From Bacteroidota bacterium (GTDB lineage Bacteria; Bacteroidota; Bacteroidia; AKYH767-A; OLB10), in assembly GCA_016714005.1 (NCBI GenBank), contig JADJOA010000014.1, forward strand, positions 372,001 to 436,000: a stretch of DNA of 64,000 bases, read 5' to 3'. The notes beneath the pieces were generated by a model. The model ran no database searches. It saw only the letters and a list, made by a program, of their open reading frames with translations, and was not told the origin of the DNA. Position 1 is the stretch's first letter. The number at the start of each line of letters is the position of its first letter. A program made the translations under genes and the position numbers. Shown here piece by piece: positions 1-9,593 of this stretch.

Positions 1-1387
1 CCTTCGGGTGCAAGTAGTTTATTTATTCCTAATCCGGCTAAGTAAACCATAAGAGCAACAGATAAATAGGTAAAAATTTCGCCTATGTTATAAGGTACAG
101 GATAATTTTTTTGCCCAGTTGTGTAAGATAAAACCATCATGGCCGCATATGTAACTAATGTTGCCCATGCTGCGCCCATGTATCCGAATTTTGGTATTAA
201 AACAATTAATAATACAATAGTAATTATCGCACCAAACATAGCAAAGTATGCTCCGTATTTTGTTTGCCCGGTTACTTTATACCACATACTCAGGTTATAA
301 AAAATACCCAAACAAATATTTGCCATCATTAAAATAGGAACAATGCCAAGTCCAGTTCTATATTCCTCACCAATAAATAATTTTATCAAATCAATGTAAA
401 GCATTACAGCAACAAAAATAAATGCGCATATAATTACAAAGTACTTCATTACACGAGCAAAAATTTCGCGCTTTTCATCCTTCTTAGCCTGTGCAAAAAG
501 AAAGGTTCTGCAGCAAACCTGAATGTTTGAATAAAAATGGTAATGATAATTGACAATTTATAGCAAGCGCTGTAAACCCCTAACTCCGCCAATGCTGTTT
601 TAGGATTAGGCGCCAGGTACTTGTAAACAGCACGGTCTAAAGTTTCGTTAATCATTCCGGCAAAACCGGCAATTAAAAGAGGCGAAGCGTACAGCAACAT
701 TCTCTTTAACAAACCAAAATCAGGTTTAAGAGTGATGTTTCGGTACTGAGGCAACATAATCAAAAAAGTAATAAAGCTTGAAAGAAGATTTGAAATAAAA
801 ACATAACCAATGCCAATTTGCTTCGAATAAACCGAGTTAGCTATTTGTGTAAGCAACCCTCCATCACCGTTTACATATTTCGGGCACACATATAAAAAAA
901 AGAAGTTTAAGAAAATATTCAGTAATATATTCAATAAGCGATAGCACGTAAACAGCACAGCTTTATTTTGTTGTCTTAATCGGGCAAACGGAATAGCAGC
1001 CAGTGTATCAAAAGCGATAATTAATGTAATCCATATAATGTAATTTGCTTTTTTGCTGTACCCGATTGCATTTGCCAATGGCGCTGCAGAAAAAAAGAAA
1101 ATTACACAGATTATAACGGACGAACACAACAACATAAACAAGGTGTTGCTGTAAACTTTTTCTTTATCTTCTTTCTGAGAGAAATGAAAAAAAGCAGTTT
1201 CCATTCCATAAGTAAACAAGATTAAAAGAAAAGAAATATACGCATAGAATTCCGATATAACACCATACTCAGCCCTTTCAAAAACGCGGGTGTATAGTGG
1301 CACTAATAAATAATTAAGAAACCTGCCAATCATACTGCTTAAGCCGTAGATAGCGGTTTGGGAGGCAAGTTTTTTAATGGCACTCAC
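1..1387 (-). CDS. Polysaccharide flippase (Wzx/MATE-like), 3' end cut by window edge
   Basis: This is a polytopic inner-membrane protein of the oligosaccharide flippase family, which moves lipid-linked glycan units across the cytoplasmic membrane. The N-terminus (MSAIKKLASQTAIYGLSS) followed by alternating hydrophobic helices and the early YTRVFERAEYG segment is typical. The frame breaks near 495-499: the coding-strand T5 run there should be T6. With one T restored, the reading continues as PFFFAQAKKDEKREIFARV and stays open through more membrane helices to base 1, so about 460 residues are present and the C-terminus lies outside the window. It runs in the same direction as the glycan genes at the right end of the window. 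Family call is confident; the substrate is not known. Confidence 0.85.
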
Positions 1388-1797
1388 TCAAAAAATGATT
1401 ATTTATTATCCTCACAAAAAAAGGCAATTTAAAGCAGAGATACTAAAGAGATAACAGAAAAGAATGAGGTCGAAAACAGTATTATACTTTATCCTGGATA
1501 ATCACTCACCGGTCTCAGCAAAAAAACCTAACCTGCTTTCTTATGCTTAGGGCTATGGGGAGTTTTAGGCATTATGTTACAAACGCAATACAAATTTCAA
1601 TTTGAATTATTGCGGAATGTTTATGATATTGAATTGATGTGATTAGTTTTTAGATATTCCCGATTGCCGGTAGACAGGTTTGCTTCCTTGTTATCCATCA
1701 TTTTCCCATTAAAATTCTTCTATTTTTACCTCCTTGTAAATTTCAGATGTCCTTAATTTTAGGACGACATAATTTTATTATTTCTGCAACTGCATTT
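1388..1797. other. Intergenic region, 410 bp, no gene seen
   Basis: This gap separates the divergent flippase gene and the DsbD-alpha gene. It has no credible ORF, tRNA or strong hairpin. The stretch near 1430-1475 (AGAGATACTAAAGAG and neighbouring purine-rich words) resembles the degenerate purine-rich intergenic sequence often found in Bacteroidota. Promoters for both flanking genes should lie here, but no clear TAnnTTTG box was found. Confidence 0.5.
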
Positions 1798-2270
1798 ATG
1801 ACAAAAAAGATATTTATTGCATTAGTTCTTGGGACTTTTTGTTTTTTAAAGGTGCTGACTCTAATGCGCAAATAATTTCGGGCGCTGCATGGACATTTGC
1901 AATTGAGCAAACGTCACCTGCCGAAGCCACCCTGGTGCTTACTGCCAACATCAAAGAAAAATTTCACATTTACTCGCAACACCTGACTTCAAGTGATGGT
2001 CCGTTGCCAACCGTGTTTGAGTTTACACCATCAAAAAATTTTGAACTTGTTGGAAAAACACAAGAAGAAAAAGGGCACGAAATTTTTGACGAAGCATTTC
2101 AAATGAAACTGCTCACATTTGAAGGAGTAACTGCGTTTAGGCAAAAAATTAAAATCCTCACCAAAGAAAAATTTGAAATTACCGGTAAGCTTTCTTTTAT
2201 GGCTTGTGACAACCGCATGTGTGTACCGCCCGAAGAAGTGCCTTATACGTTTAATTTAAACAACAAATAA
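1798..2270 (+). CDS. Stand-alone DsbD N-terminal (DsbD-alpha) domain protein, frameshift in signal peptide
   Basis: A periplasmic protein made of only the immunoglobulin-like DsbD-alpha domain. The ATG at 1798 begins a signal peptide (MTKKIFIALVLGTFCF), but a T run at 1842-1847 is one base short, so the mature part (KGADSNAQIISGAAWTF) continues in another frame. The mature domain closely matches the N-terminus of the next gene, dsbD, including the IYSQHL..SDGPLP segment and the paired cysteines MACDNRMCVPP that form the redox site in this domain. There are no membrane or thioredoxin domains. It lies 22 bp before dsbD and is probably co-transcribed. It may serve as an extra electron acceptor from the DsbD membrane domain; that role is inferred. 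Confidence 0.8.
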
Positions 2271-2292
2271 ATTTGGGCTTCGGCTTTTCAAT

Positions 2293-4308
2293 ATGATTAA
2301 AAGAATTTTTCTTCTCCTTACTTTTTTAAGTTTTAGTTTAACTGCCACTCAAGCGCAAATTGTAAAGGTGGTTGAATGGACTTACACGGTTGAACAAACA
2401 GATAAAGAGGCTACACTTGTTTTTAAGGCAACTGTTAAAGACAAGTATCATCTTTACTCGCAGTTTTTAGAAAGTGCTGATGGTCCATTGCCTACCACAT
2501 TTAATCTTAACAAGAACAAAAACTTTACAATTACAGGAAAGGTTTCGGAGCAAAGCGGTGAAGAAGTGTTTGACCAGGTTTTTCAAATGAAGGTGAAATA
2601 CTTTTCGCATGAAACGGAGTTCAGGCAAAAAATAAAAATTAATTCTCTTTCAAAATTCAACATCAACGGAACAATTGATTACATGGCTTGCGATGACAGA
2701 TCGTGTGTAATGGAGCAAGCCGATTTTGAATTTGTAATAAACCCTAATGCAAAACCTGCTGCCGAAGTAAAGGATACTGCAACAACTGTAGCCATCGCTC
2801 AACCTTTGGTTGATACCACACAAGAAACACAAACTGTAATTGACACCAACATCATTAACCAAAACCAAACGGTAAATTTAAATGATGATTGCGGCAACTG
2901 GGCAAGCGGAGATTTTGTTGCCGATAATTCTTTCTGGGGAATTTTTATTGCAGGATTTATTGGGGGCTTGCTTGCATTGCTAACACCATGCGTATTTCCT
3001 ATGATACCCATGACAGTAAGTTTTTTTACAAAGCGCAGCAGCAGCAAACGTAAAGGTGTTATCAATGCATTTATTTATGCCTTAAGCATTATTGTGATTT
3101 ATGTTGCCATTGGTTTTTTTGTAACCATTACACTTGGCAGCGATGCCTTAAATGATTTAAGCACAAACGGATTTTTTAATATGGCATTCTTTGTCATCTT
3201 TATCATTTTTGCCATGTCGTTTTTTGGTGCCTTTGAAATTGTGTTACCAAGTTGGATGGTAAACAAAGCCGATGCGCAATCAGACAAAGGTGGATTGCTT
3301 GGTATTTTCTTTATGGCATTTACACTTTCATTAGTTTCTTTTTCATGCACCGGACCTATTATAGGAACACTACTTGTAGAAGCAGCACATGGCAGAAGTT
3401 ACTTAGGACCTGTTACCGGCATGACGGGTTTTGCAGTAGCTCTTGCTTTACCGTTTGCATTGTTTGCCGCGTTTCCAGGGTGGTTAAATTCATTGCCTAA
3501 ATCGGGCGGCTGGCTAAACTCCGTAAAAGTTTGTTTAGGATTTATTGAACTTGCACTTGCATTAAAATTTTTAAGCAATGTTGATTTAGCGTACCACTGG
3601 GATTTTTTAAAGCGCGAAATTTTTATTGCCTGCTGGGTAGTTATTTTTGGTATGATGGGTTTGTATTTACTAGGCAAGCTCAAATTTTCTCACGATAGCG
3701 ATATAGGGCATATATCTGTTACACGATTTATGTTTGCATTAATCACTCTATGTTTTGCTGCATACATGACTCCTGGAATTTGGGGAGCCCCTGTAAAATT
3801 ATTAAGCGGAATATTACCACCTGAATATTATAAAGAGTGGCGCACAACAACCGACACCGATTGCCCTCACAACCTAAGTTGTTTTCACGATTATGACGAA
3901 GGCATGGCTTATGCCAAAACGCAAAACAAACCCGTGCTTATAGATTTTACAGGATACAACTGTGCTAACTGCCGCAAAATGGAAGATGATGTGTGGAGTG
4001 ACCCAAAGGTTTTGAAAAAATTGTCTGATGATTATGTTTTGATTTCGCTGTATGTTGATGATAAAACCGAAATGCCCGAAGACAAACAATATATCTCCAA
4101 ATTCAACGGCAAGAAAATAAAAACCAAAGGCAACCGCTGGAGCGAAATGCAAGCCATGCGTTATAATGCTAACACACAACCCATGTATGTATTGGTTGAC
4201 CATAAAGAACAAACACTTGCAAAACCCTGGAGCGGATATGAAAATAATTCAGCCAAGTATGCTCAGTTTTTAGATGAGGGATTGTGCAGGTTTGAGAAAG
4301 GGAAATAG
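2293..4308 (+). CDS. dsbD: Thiol:disulfide interchange protein DsbD
   Basis: DsbD carries reducing electrons from cytoplasmic thioredoxin across the inner membrane to periplasmic thiol proteins. All three domains are visible in 671 residues. A signal peptide is followed by DsbD-alpha with Cys133 and Cys138 (MACDDRSC). The membrane domain of about eight helices spans residues 215-500, with its two redox cysteines in TPCVFPMIP (Cys233) and SFSCTGP (Cys352). A C-terminal thioredoxin-like domain carries CANC at 557-560 and a cis-proline segment (TQPMYVLVD). The frame is intact. The gene directly upstream encodes a second copy of the alpha domain. Confidence 0.95.
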   Translation: MIKRIFLLLTFLSFSLTATQAQIVKVVEWTYTVEQTDKEATLVFKATVKDKYHLYSQFLESADGPLPTTFNLNKNKNFTITGKVSEQSGEEVFDQVFQMKVKYFSHETEFRQKIKINSLSKFNINGTIDYMACDDRSCVMEQADFEFVINPNAKPAAEVKDTATTVAIAQPLVDTTQETQTVIDTNIINQNQTVNLNDDCGNWASGDFVADNSFWGIFIAGFIGGLLALLTPCVFPMIPMTVSFFTKRSSSKRKGVINAFIYALSIIVIYVAIGFFVTITLGSDALNDLSTNGFFNMAFFVIFIIFAMSFFGAFEIVLPSWMVNKADAQSDKGGLLGIFFMAFTLSLVSFSCTGPIIGTLLVEAAHGRSYLGPVTGMTGFAVALALPFALFAAFPGWLNSLPKSGGWLNSVKVCLGFIELALALKFLSNVDLAYHWDFLKREIFIACWVVIFGMMGLYLLGKLKFSHDSDIGHISVTRFMFALITLCFAAYMTPGIWGAPVKLLSGILPPEYYKEWRTTTDTDCPHNLSCFHDYDEGMAYAKTQNKPVLIDFTGYNCANCRKMEDDVWSDPKVLKKLSDDYVLISLYVDDKTEMPEDKQYISKFNGKKIKTKGNRWSEMQAMRYNANTQPMYVLVDHKEQTLAKPWSGYENNSAKYAQFLDEGLCRFEKGK

Positions 4309-4422
4309 TTTAATTAAGGGGATTAAGTTGAAGGGGAATTAAGGAAGATACCAAAGCGAAAAAGAAATTGATTCGTCATTGAAGATTTATTCGTCCATTC
4401 TTAGCAATCTTATTTTAAATAA

Positions 4423-4988
4423 ATGCAAACCATTAAAAATACTTTTCTTGAATCGCAAAAAACCTTAACCAGTTTTATTGCTGATGAAAATAATTTTTCA
4501 ACAATTGAAGCTGCAGGAAATTTATTGGTAAAAGCTTTTGAGAGTGGTAACAAAGTTATTTCCTGTGGCAATGGAGGAAGCATGTGCGATGCTATGCACT
4601 TTGCCGAAGAACTTTCCGGCAGGTTTCGTAACGATAGAAAAGCGTTGCCAGCGGTTTCTATTTCTGATGCTTCTCACATTAGTTGTGTAGGGAATGATTA
4701 TGGGTACGATAAAGTTTTTCGCGGTACATTGAAGCGTTGGGCAATAATGGAGATGTGCTTTTAGCAATATCTACAAGCGGCAATTCTAAAAACGTTATTG
4801 AAGCCATACATGCTGCTAAGCAAAAAGGAATGAATGTGATAGCCTTAACCGGAAAAGATGGTGGTAAAATAAAAGACCTGTGCGATGTAGAAATTCGTGC
4901 ACCCTTTTCTGAATATGCCGACCGTGCACAGGAAATTCATATTAAAGTGATACACTGTTTGATTGAGTATGTGGAGCAAAATGCTTAA
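4423..4988 (+). CDS. gmhA: Sedoheptulose 7-phosphate isomerase GmhA (apparent frameshift)
   Basis: GmhA converts sedoheptulose 7-phosphate to D-glycero-D-manno-heptose 7-phosphate, the first step of heptose synthesis for LPS core or other glycans. SIS-domain motifs are clear: SCGNGGSMCDAMHFAEEL with the catalytic glutamate region, ISTSGNSKNV for phosphate binding, and the C-terminal histidine in EIHIKVIHCLIEY. The frame breaks near 4716-4720: the T5 run should be T6, giving KVFSRYIEALGNNGDV. The restored length of about 188 residues matches the family (about 190). Other heptose genes (hldE, gmhB) are not adjacent. Confidence 0.92.
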
Positions 4989-4997
4989 GTAATAAGT

Positions 4998-5660
4998 ATG
5001 AGTTTTTTCTTAGGATTAATTTTAAGTATCACTATCTCAAATTTCTTATTTGGTCAACAGTCTGAGTTTCCAAAAGGAGGATATGCAACCTTTGAGGAAT
5101 TGCGTGAGCATAAGCCATCTGTAGATTTCGATTTCATTATCAGGAAAAGAGACACATTAGAAATAAGGAATAATCGGGGCAATGATTATGAGCTGTTAAG
5201 TACAAGTGGGTCAATAAGCAAGGCGTTTATTAAAAAGAGAATTTTTGCCGTTTCAAACGGAGACTCTTTATTTATTAATTGTAATCGGAATGATCTACAA
5301 AAAGGATATGCTTATGCTTTTTTGGAGGGTAAATACGTGGTCTTTAATTCGGCTATTCCTAAGGAGGAGATTAAACAAATGGTCAATAACAATGGATTAG
5401 TGTTTGGAGTAATAGGTGGTGCTATTCTGGCATTTATTGATATAGAAACTAAATTGTATAATCATGCAATGTTAAGATTTCCGTTTGTTTTAGATATGTC
5501 CAATGGGGCAGTTTTTTATCTTGAGCGTTACAGGCTTTTAGATTTTTTAAATCAAAAACCTGAATTAAAAGGAAAGTATTTAGCAGAAACAAATAAAGAC
5601 TCACCAGATGTTATTCTTGATTACATCAAACAACTAAACGAGTCGTTATTGCAAAAGTAA
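4998..5660 (+). CDS. Hypothetical exported protein
   Basis: A 220-residue protein with an N-terminal hydrophobic stretch ending in FGQQSEFP, consistent with a cleaved signal peptide. The mature start (GGYATFEELREHKPSV) resembles small Bacteroidota proteins of unknown function, possibly the DUF6563 type, but I cannot confirm this. A glycine-rich hydrophobic segment (LVFGVIGGAILAFID) near residue 135 could be a membrane or barrel-insertion segment. It starts 9 bp after gmhA and ends 2 bp from the convergent gene at 5663. No function is proposed. Confidence 0.6.
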   Translation: MSFFLGLILSITISNFLFGQQSEFPKGGYATFEELREHKPSVDFDFIIRKRDTLEIRNNRGNDYELLSTSGSISKAFIKKRIFAVSNGDSLFINCNRNDLQKGYAYAFLEGKYVVFNSAIPKEEIKQMVNNNGLVFGVIGGAILAFIDIETKLYNHAMLRFPFVLDMSNGAVFYLERYRLLDFLNQKPELKGKYLAETNKDSPDVILDYIKQLNESLLQK

Positions 5661-5662
5661 CC

Positions 5663-7076
5663 TTAAATCAACTCCTCTATTTTTTGCTCAAGCCACTGCA
5701 CATCTGCAACAGACTTATTAAGAGCAACTTTTTTTAGCTTTAGGAGTTTGGTTTTTGAGTTACCAGCCGCTAACAGCCGCTGAGTATATTTTACCAGGTT
5801 GCTATAAATAGATAGTTGGTATTCCGATACGGAGTGGTTCCGTTTTAAAAAATTCCTGAATGCTGTTATATGATATTGCAACGCATCCAAATCAGATGTT
5901 TCGTAATATGTTTTAAGTAAAACAGAACGGGAATCTAACTGGTAGTAAATATCGGTAAATGAAACTTTATGTAACAACTTTAGTGTTTTTGAAAATTCTT
6001 TTTAAAAAATAGTAGTTGGCCAGATTATAATTGTAGGCATTTTCTTTTTCGTTGGCGGGTAAATACTCTTTTTGTGTTTCAATAAACTCATAGCACCATT
6101 TAAAATCATTCAACCGCAAACTAAGCGTAACAATATTTTTAAAATCCCATTGCGATAAACAACTTTCTTTATAAAGTACTTTGTTTTGTAGCGCAAGTTT
6201 ATAGGTATTAAACAGTGTAAGACGAAATGATTGGTTTCCCAAATTAATTTTTTTTATGCAATAATTAAATGCGTAACTAAACATATCACGTAATTCATCT
6301 ATTGAAAAATTTTGCTCGTTTTTTTTAAGTAGGTCAAGTAAAAAGAAAAAATTTTCTTCGACATCGGGTTGCGTTAAGGTTAAAAGTATTTTATGGTAAA
6401 TACTAATAACAGGTACTGAAGCATATTCTTGAGTTTGTAATGCCTGAAGAATTTCATCCATTAAAAAAATTTTATGCTCAGCAGTTAATACGTTCTGGTA
6501 GTTAAAAATTTCACAACATAATTGAAGTTTACGTGCCAGATAAAACGCATCAAGATTAATTGCTACTTTCTCAATATTAGTTTTTTCTTTGCGGTTTAAT
6601 TTGCTTATATAATAGGTGAGATGATGGTGCTCTTTATTGTATTGTGCAAGATAATAATCAGCATTAAGGATGTGAGATTTTTGAAGGGCAATTTTTTTTG
6701 TAAAACTCTTATATGCTTTCTCTGTATTTTTTAATGCTAATTGTTTTGCTAAAAGAGTTTCAGAATTTTGTTTGTCGGAAATAACTGATTCTATAAGCAA
6801 AAACTTTTCAAGTAGTTTATATAAATCGGTTAGCAGGTAGCGTATTTTTTTATCGTTATACTTTTCCTTTCCAAAACAAATTCTGTACAATTCTTCTTTA
6901 GATAGGTTGAATTTTTTTCGAGTAGCAATTTGTTTGAGGTAAGGAAAAGCTTTTCTGATATATTTGTTTACGGTTAAATAATCCCACCGGAGGTAATAGG
7001 AAAAGGCGCTTAGTTCCTTTTTGCTTAGTGAGCAAAGCAGTGAAATAGACTTGGATTTTAATAAAACGACTGACAA
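5663..7076 (-). CDS. Conserved hypothetical alpha-helical protein (apparent frameshift)
   Basis: About 470 residues, rich in leucine, lysine and tyrosine and predicted to be almost wholly alpha-helical, with no signal peptide and no recognised motif. The repeated helical-pair character (for example LLTDLYKLLEKFLLIES) suggests a TPR- or HEAT-like solenoid, though no canonical repeat is seen. The frame breaks near 5983-5987, where one A too many in a coding-strand A run separates KRIFKNT from KLLHKVSFTDIYYQL. Removing one A joins the two parts as IFKTLKLLHKVSF. Proteins of this style are common single-copy unknowns in Bacteroidota. Confidence 0.6.
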
Positions 7077-7126
7077 AATATTTACCTAAGTTAAATTTTT
7101 AAGAGGTAATAATAATTATTTTAGAT

Positions 7127-7134
7127 TATTTTTG
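7127..7134 (+). promoter_or_regulatory. Possible -7 promoter element (TATTTTTG)
   Basis: The octamer fits the Bacteroidota -7 consensus TAnnTTTG. It is about 117 bp before the ATG of the T9SS client at 7251. No TTTG -33 box is found at the usual spacing of about 19 bp, so this is weak. Confidence 0.2.
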
Positions 7135-7250
7135 CAAAAAATGTCCGACAAATTAAATAAAACGTGTTTTTTTGAGCCTCATTCACCTATACTATTGCAG
7201 TATGAAATATTACCCTCTATGTGGGGCTAACACTAAAAACGCTTAATAGA

Positions 7251-9443
7251 ATGAAAAAACAAACACTACAATCGGCAAAAAAATTAAAGCAACTACTATT
7301 AGTGGCAGTGCTGTTGCTTTTTTCGTTTGATGGGAAGTCCACTCATTTAGTAGGTGGAGAAATAAGTTACCAGCTTGTTGCCGGAACCACCAACGATTAT
7401 TTAATTACTCTTACGCTGTACAGAGATTGCTCAGGCATTCCGGTATCAACAAGTCCGGTTATAAATTTTACATCTGGGTGCTCGGCACCTTTACAGTTAA
7501 CATTAATCCAAGTAGGTGCTGTGCAAAATATAACCCCAGTGTGTGCATTACAGTCGGGAAATACAACCTGCAATGGTGGTAGTTTAATTGGTGTTGAAAA
7601 GTATGTGTTCTCTAATACCATAACACTTACATCGTGCAATAATTGGGAAATGTATTATGATGATTGCTGTAGAAATTTTGCAATAACTAATTTAGTGAAC
7701 TCCGGTAGTGAGTCTTTTTGGATTACTGCTTCTCTTGATAATTCAATAGCACCTAATAACAGTGCAGCATTTAAATTTGATTCGCAGTTTGCAATTGCAA
7801 CCGGTGTTTCTTCTAATTTTAATTGGGGTGCTGTTGAAGTTGATGGTGATTCGTTAGTGTACGAACTAATCTCAGCAAGAGGATATAACGGTGGTGCAGT
7901 AAGCTATACAGCACCAGCTACATTTAGCGACCCTTTCTTTGCATCAGTTCCTGCATCACTTAACACTGCTACGGGTGATTTTACAGTATCGCCCAATCAA
8001 TTACAACTTTCAGTAGTATGCATTAAAGTATCTGAATTTAGGGGCGGAGTAATGATAGGCTCAGTAACTCGCGATATACAGGTGTATGTAATTAACGAAA
8101 CAAATGCTCTTCCATCACTTACGGGAATTAACGGGACAAGCAATTCTACAATATCAGGCTGCCCCGGTTCGCCAATTACATTTACCATAAATAGTTATGA
8201 TGCTGATGCAGGGCAACAATTAACCATTATTGAAAACAATCCGGCAGCGGGAGCTACAGTTTCTTACTCCACCGCATTGCATCCGGCAGCAACATTTACA
8301 TGGGTGCCAACTATAGCCGATGTTAGTGCCAATCCGTATGTGCTTACTCTAAAAGTTCAGGATGATAATTGCGATTACATGGGCACTCAATTTTACAGTT
8401 ACTCTGTTTTTGTAATAGGATGCAACCAAAATGATGTTTGGCCTGGCGATGCTAATGCTGATGGTGCTGCTAACCTTTACGATTTAATTTCAATTGGACA
8501 GGCTTATAATGATAACGGACCAGTGCGTACAGGGGCATCGGTAACCTGGCTTGCACAGCCCGCTGCAAATTGGGCAAATAGTTTTACGAGCGGTGTCAAT
8601 CACAAACATGCCGATTGCGATGGAAACGGCACAGTTGATGCTAACGATATTTCAGCCATTTTATTAAACTACAACCAAACACATCCGCTCAGAGTGCAAC
8701 AGCCGGTAATAAATACTACCCTTCCTGACGTATTTTTAGTAGCCAATGCCGATACTGTTGGCACAAGTGCTTTAGTTGATTTTGATATTGTACTTGGCAA
8801 TGCCACATTACCTATAAGCAGTATTTATGGTATTGCATTTAAGGTGAGCATGAATAGCACTCTAATTGACACAACGCAAATAACTGCAATTGCGCTTCCT
8901 TCGTTTGTAGGTACACCTGGCACAGATGTTATTACGCTCAGTAAAATTTTTAATACCAATGCGCAAACCGATTTTGCACTTTGCCGCAATACACAAACCA
9001 ACACCGCGGGTTACGGAACCATTGGCAGAATAGGTGTAGTTATAACCGACAATCTATCTGGTAAAATTGCACTTAACGCAAATATTTCAGATGTATATGC
9101 TTTTAAATTTAATGGTGATGTAGTTCCGCTTAATGCCATTGGCGATGTGGTTGTAATTGATCCTTTACTTTCCGTTAGCAGCGCTGCTCAAAATAATTTT
9201 ATTTCTGTTTACCCTAACCCTGCCCTCGATAATGTGTATGTAAAATTTAAAACTGATGTAAGCGCTGCTCAAATTAATTTTAGCACACTTGATGGTAAGG
9301 TAGTTAAAACGGTAACCATCAATAGCACACAAAACGGATATGAAATTAAAACAGATGATATGGCAGCCGGATTATATTTTATATCTGTAAAAATGAATGA
9401 TGGAACTACACAGCAAGCAAAAATTACTATAGCAAAAAAATAA
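7251..9443 (+). CDS. T9SS-secreted surface protein with dockerin-like EF-hand repeats
   Basis: A secreted protein of about 730 residues. The ATG at 7251 starts a good signal peptide (MKKQTLQSAKKLKQLLL) cleaved before THLVGGEISYQL, an N-terminus common to Bacteroidota adhesin-like proteins; an in-frame ATG ten codons upstream is less likely. Two calcium-binding dockerin-type loops are seen near residue 399 (DANADGAANLYDLI) and residue 455 (DCDGNGTVDANDIS). The last 80 residues form a T9SS type A sorting domain (VYPNPALDNVYVKF ... GLYFISVKMNDG), which directs export by the type IX system and surface attachment. A terminator follows. Likely an adhesin or scaffold; the ligand is unknown. Confidence 0.85.
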   Translation: MKKQTLQSAKKLKQLLLVAVLLLFSFDGKSTHLVGGEISYQLVAGTTNDYLITLTLYRDCSGIPVSTSPVINFTSGCSAPLQLTLIQVGAVQNITPVCALQSGNTTCNGGSLIGVEKYVFSNTITLTSCNNWEMYYDDCCRNFAITNLVNSGSESFWITASLDNSIAPNNSAAFKFDSQFAIATGVSSNFNWGAVEVDGDSLVYELISARGYNGGAVSYTAPATFSDPFFASVPASLNTATGDFTVSPNQLQLSVVCIKVSEFRGGVMIGSVTRDIQVYVINETNALPSLTGINGTSNSTISGCPGSPITFTINSYDADAGQQLTIIENNPAAGATVSYSTALHPAATFTWVPTIADVSANPYVLTLKVQDDNCDYMGTQFYSYSVFVIGCNQNDVWPGDANADGAANLYDLISIGQAYNDNGPVRTGASVTWLAQPAANWANSFTSGVNHKHADCDGNGTVDANDISAILLNYNQTHPLRVQQPVINTTLPDVFLVANADTVGTSALVDFDIVLGNATLPISSIYGIAFKVSMNSTLIDTTQITAIALPSFVGTPGTDVITLSKIFNTNAQTDFALCRNTQTNTAGYGTIGRIGVVITDNLSGKIALNANISDVYAFKFNGDVVPLNAIGDVVVIDPLLSVSSAAQNNFISVYPNPALDNVYVKFKTDVSAAQINFSTLDGKVVKTVTINSTQNGYEIKTDDMAAGLYFISVKMNDGTTQQAKITIAKK

Positions 9444-9465
9444 ATTTGGATTTAAGTTAATACTG

Positions 9466-9490
9466 AGGCTCCTCCAATGGAGCCTTTTTT
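9466..9490 (+). terminator. Rho-independent terminator after the T9SS client
   Basis: A perfect stem AGGCTCC / GGAGCCT with loop TCCAAT is followed by T6. It lies 23 bp after the stop codon at 9443. Confidence 0.85.
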
Positions 9491-9581
9491 GTTTTATAAA
9501 AACGGCTATTAATAAATGATATTTGGATAAATGAAGATAAAGTAACTTATCACACATTAAAACAATTAAAAAGCGTTTGCA

Positions 9582-9589
9582 TACTTTTG
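9582..9589 (+). promoter_or_regulatory. Candidate -7 element (TACTTTTG) immediately before a start codon
   Basis: A perfect TAnnTTTG match ends only 4 bp before the ATG at 9594, so transcription would begin at or beside the start codon, giving a leaderless mRNA. No -33 box is seen at about 19 bp. Confidence 0.35.
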
Positions 9590-9593
9590 CTTT

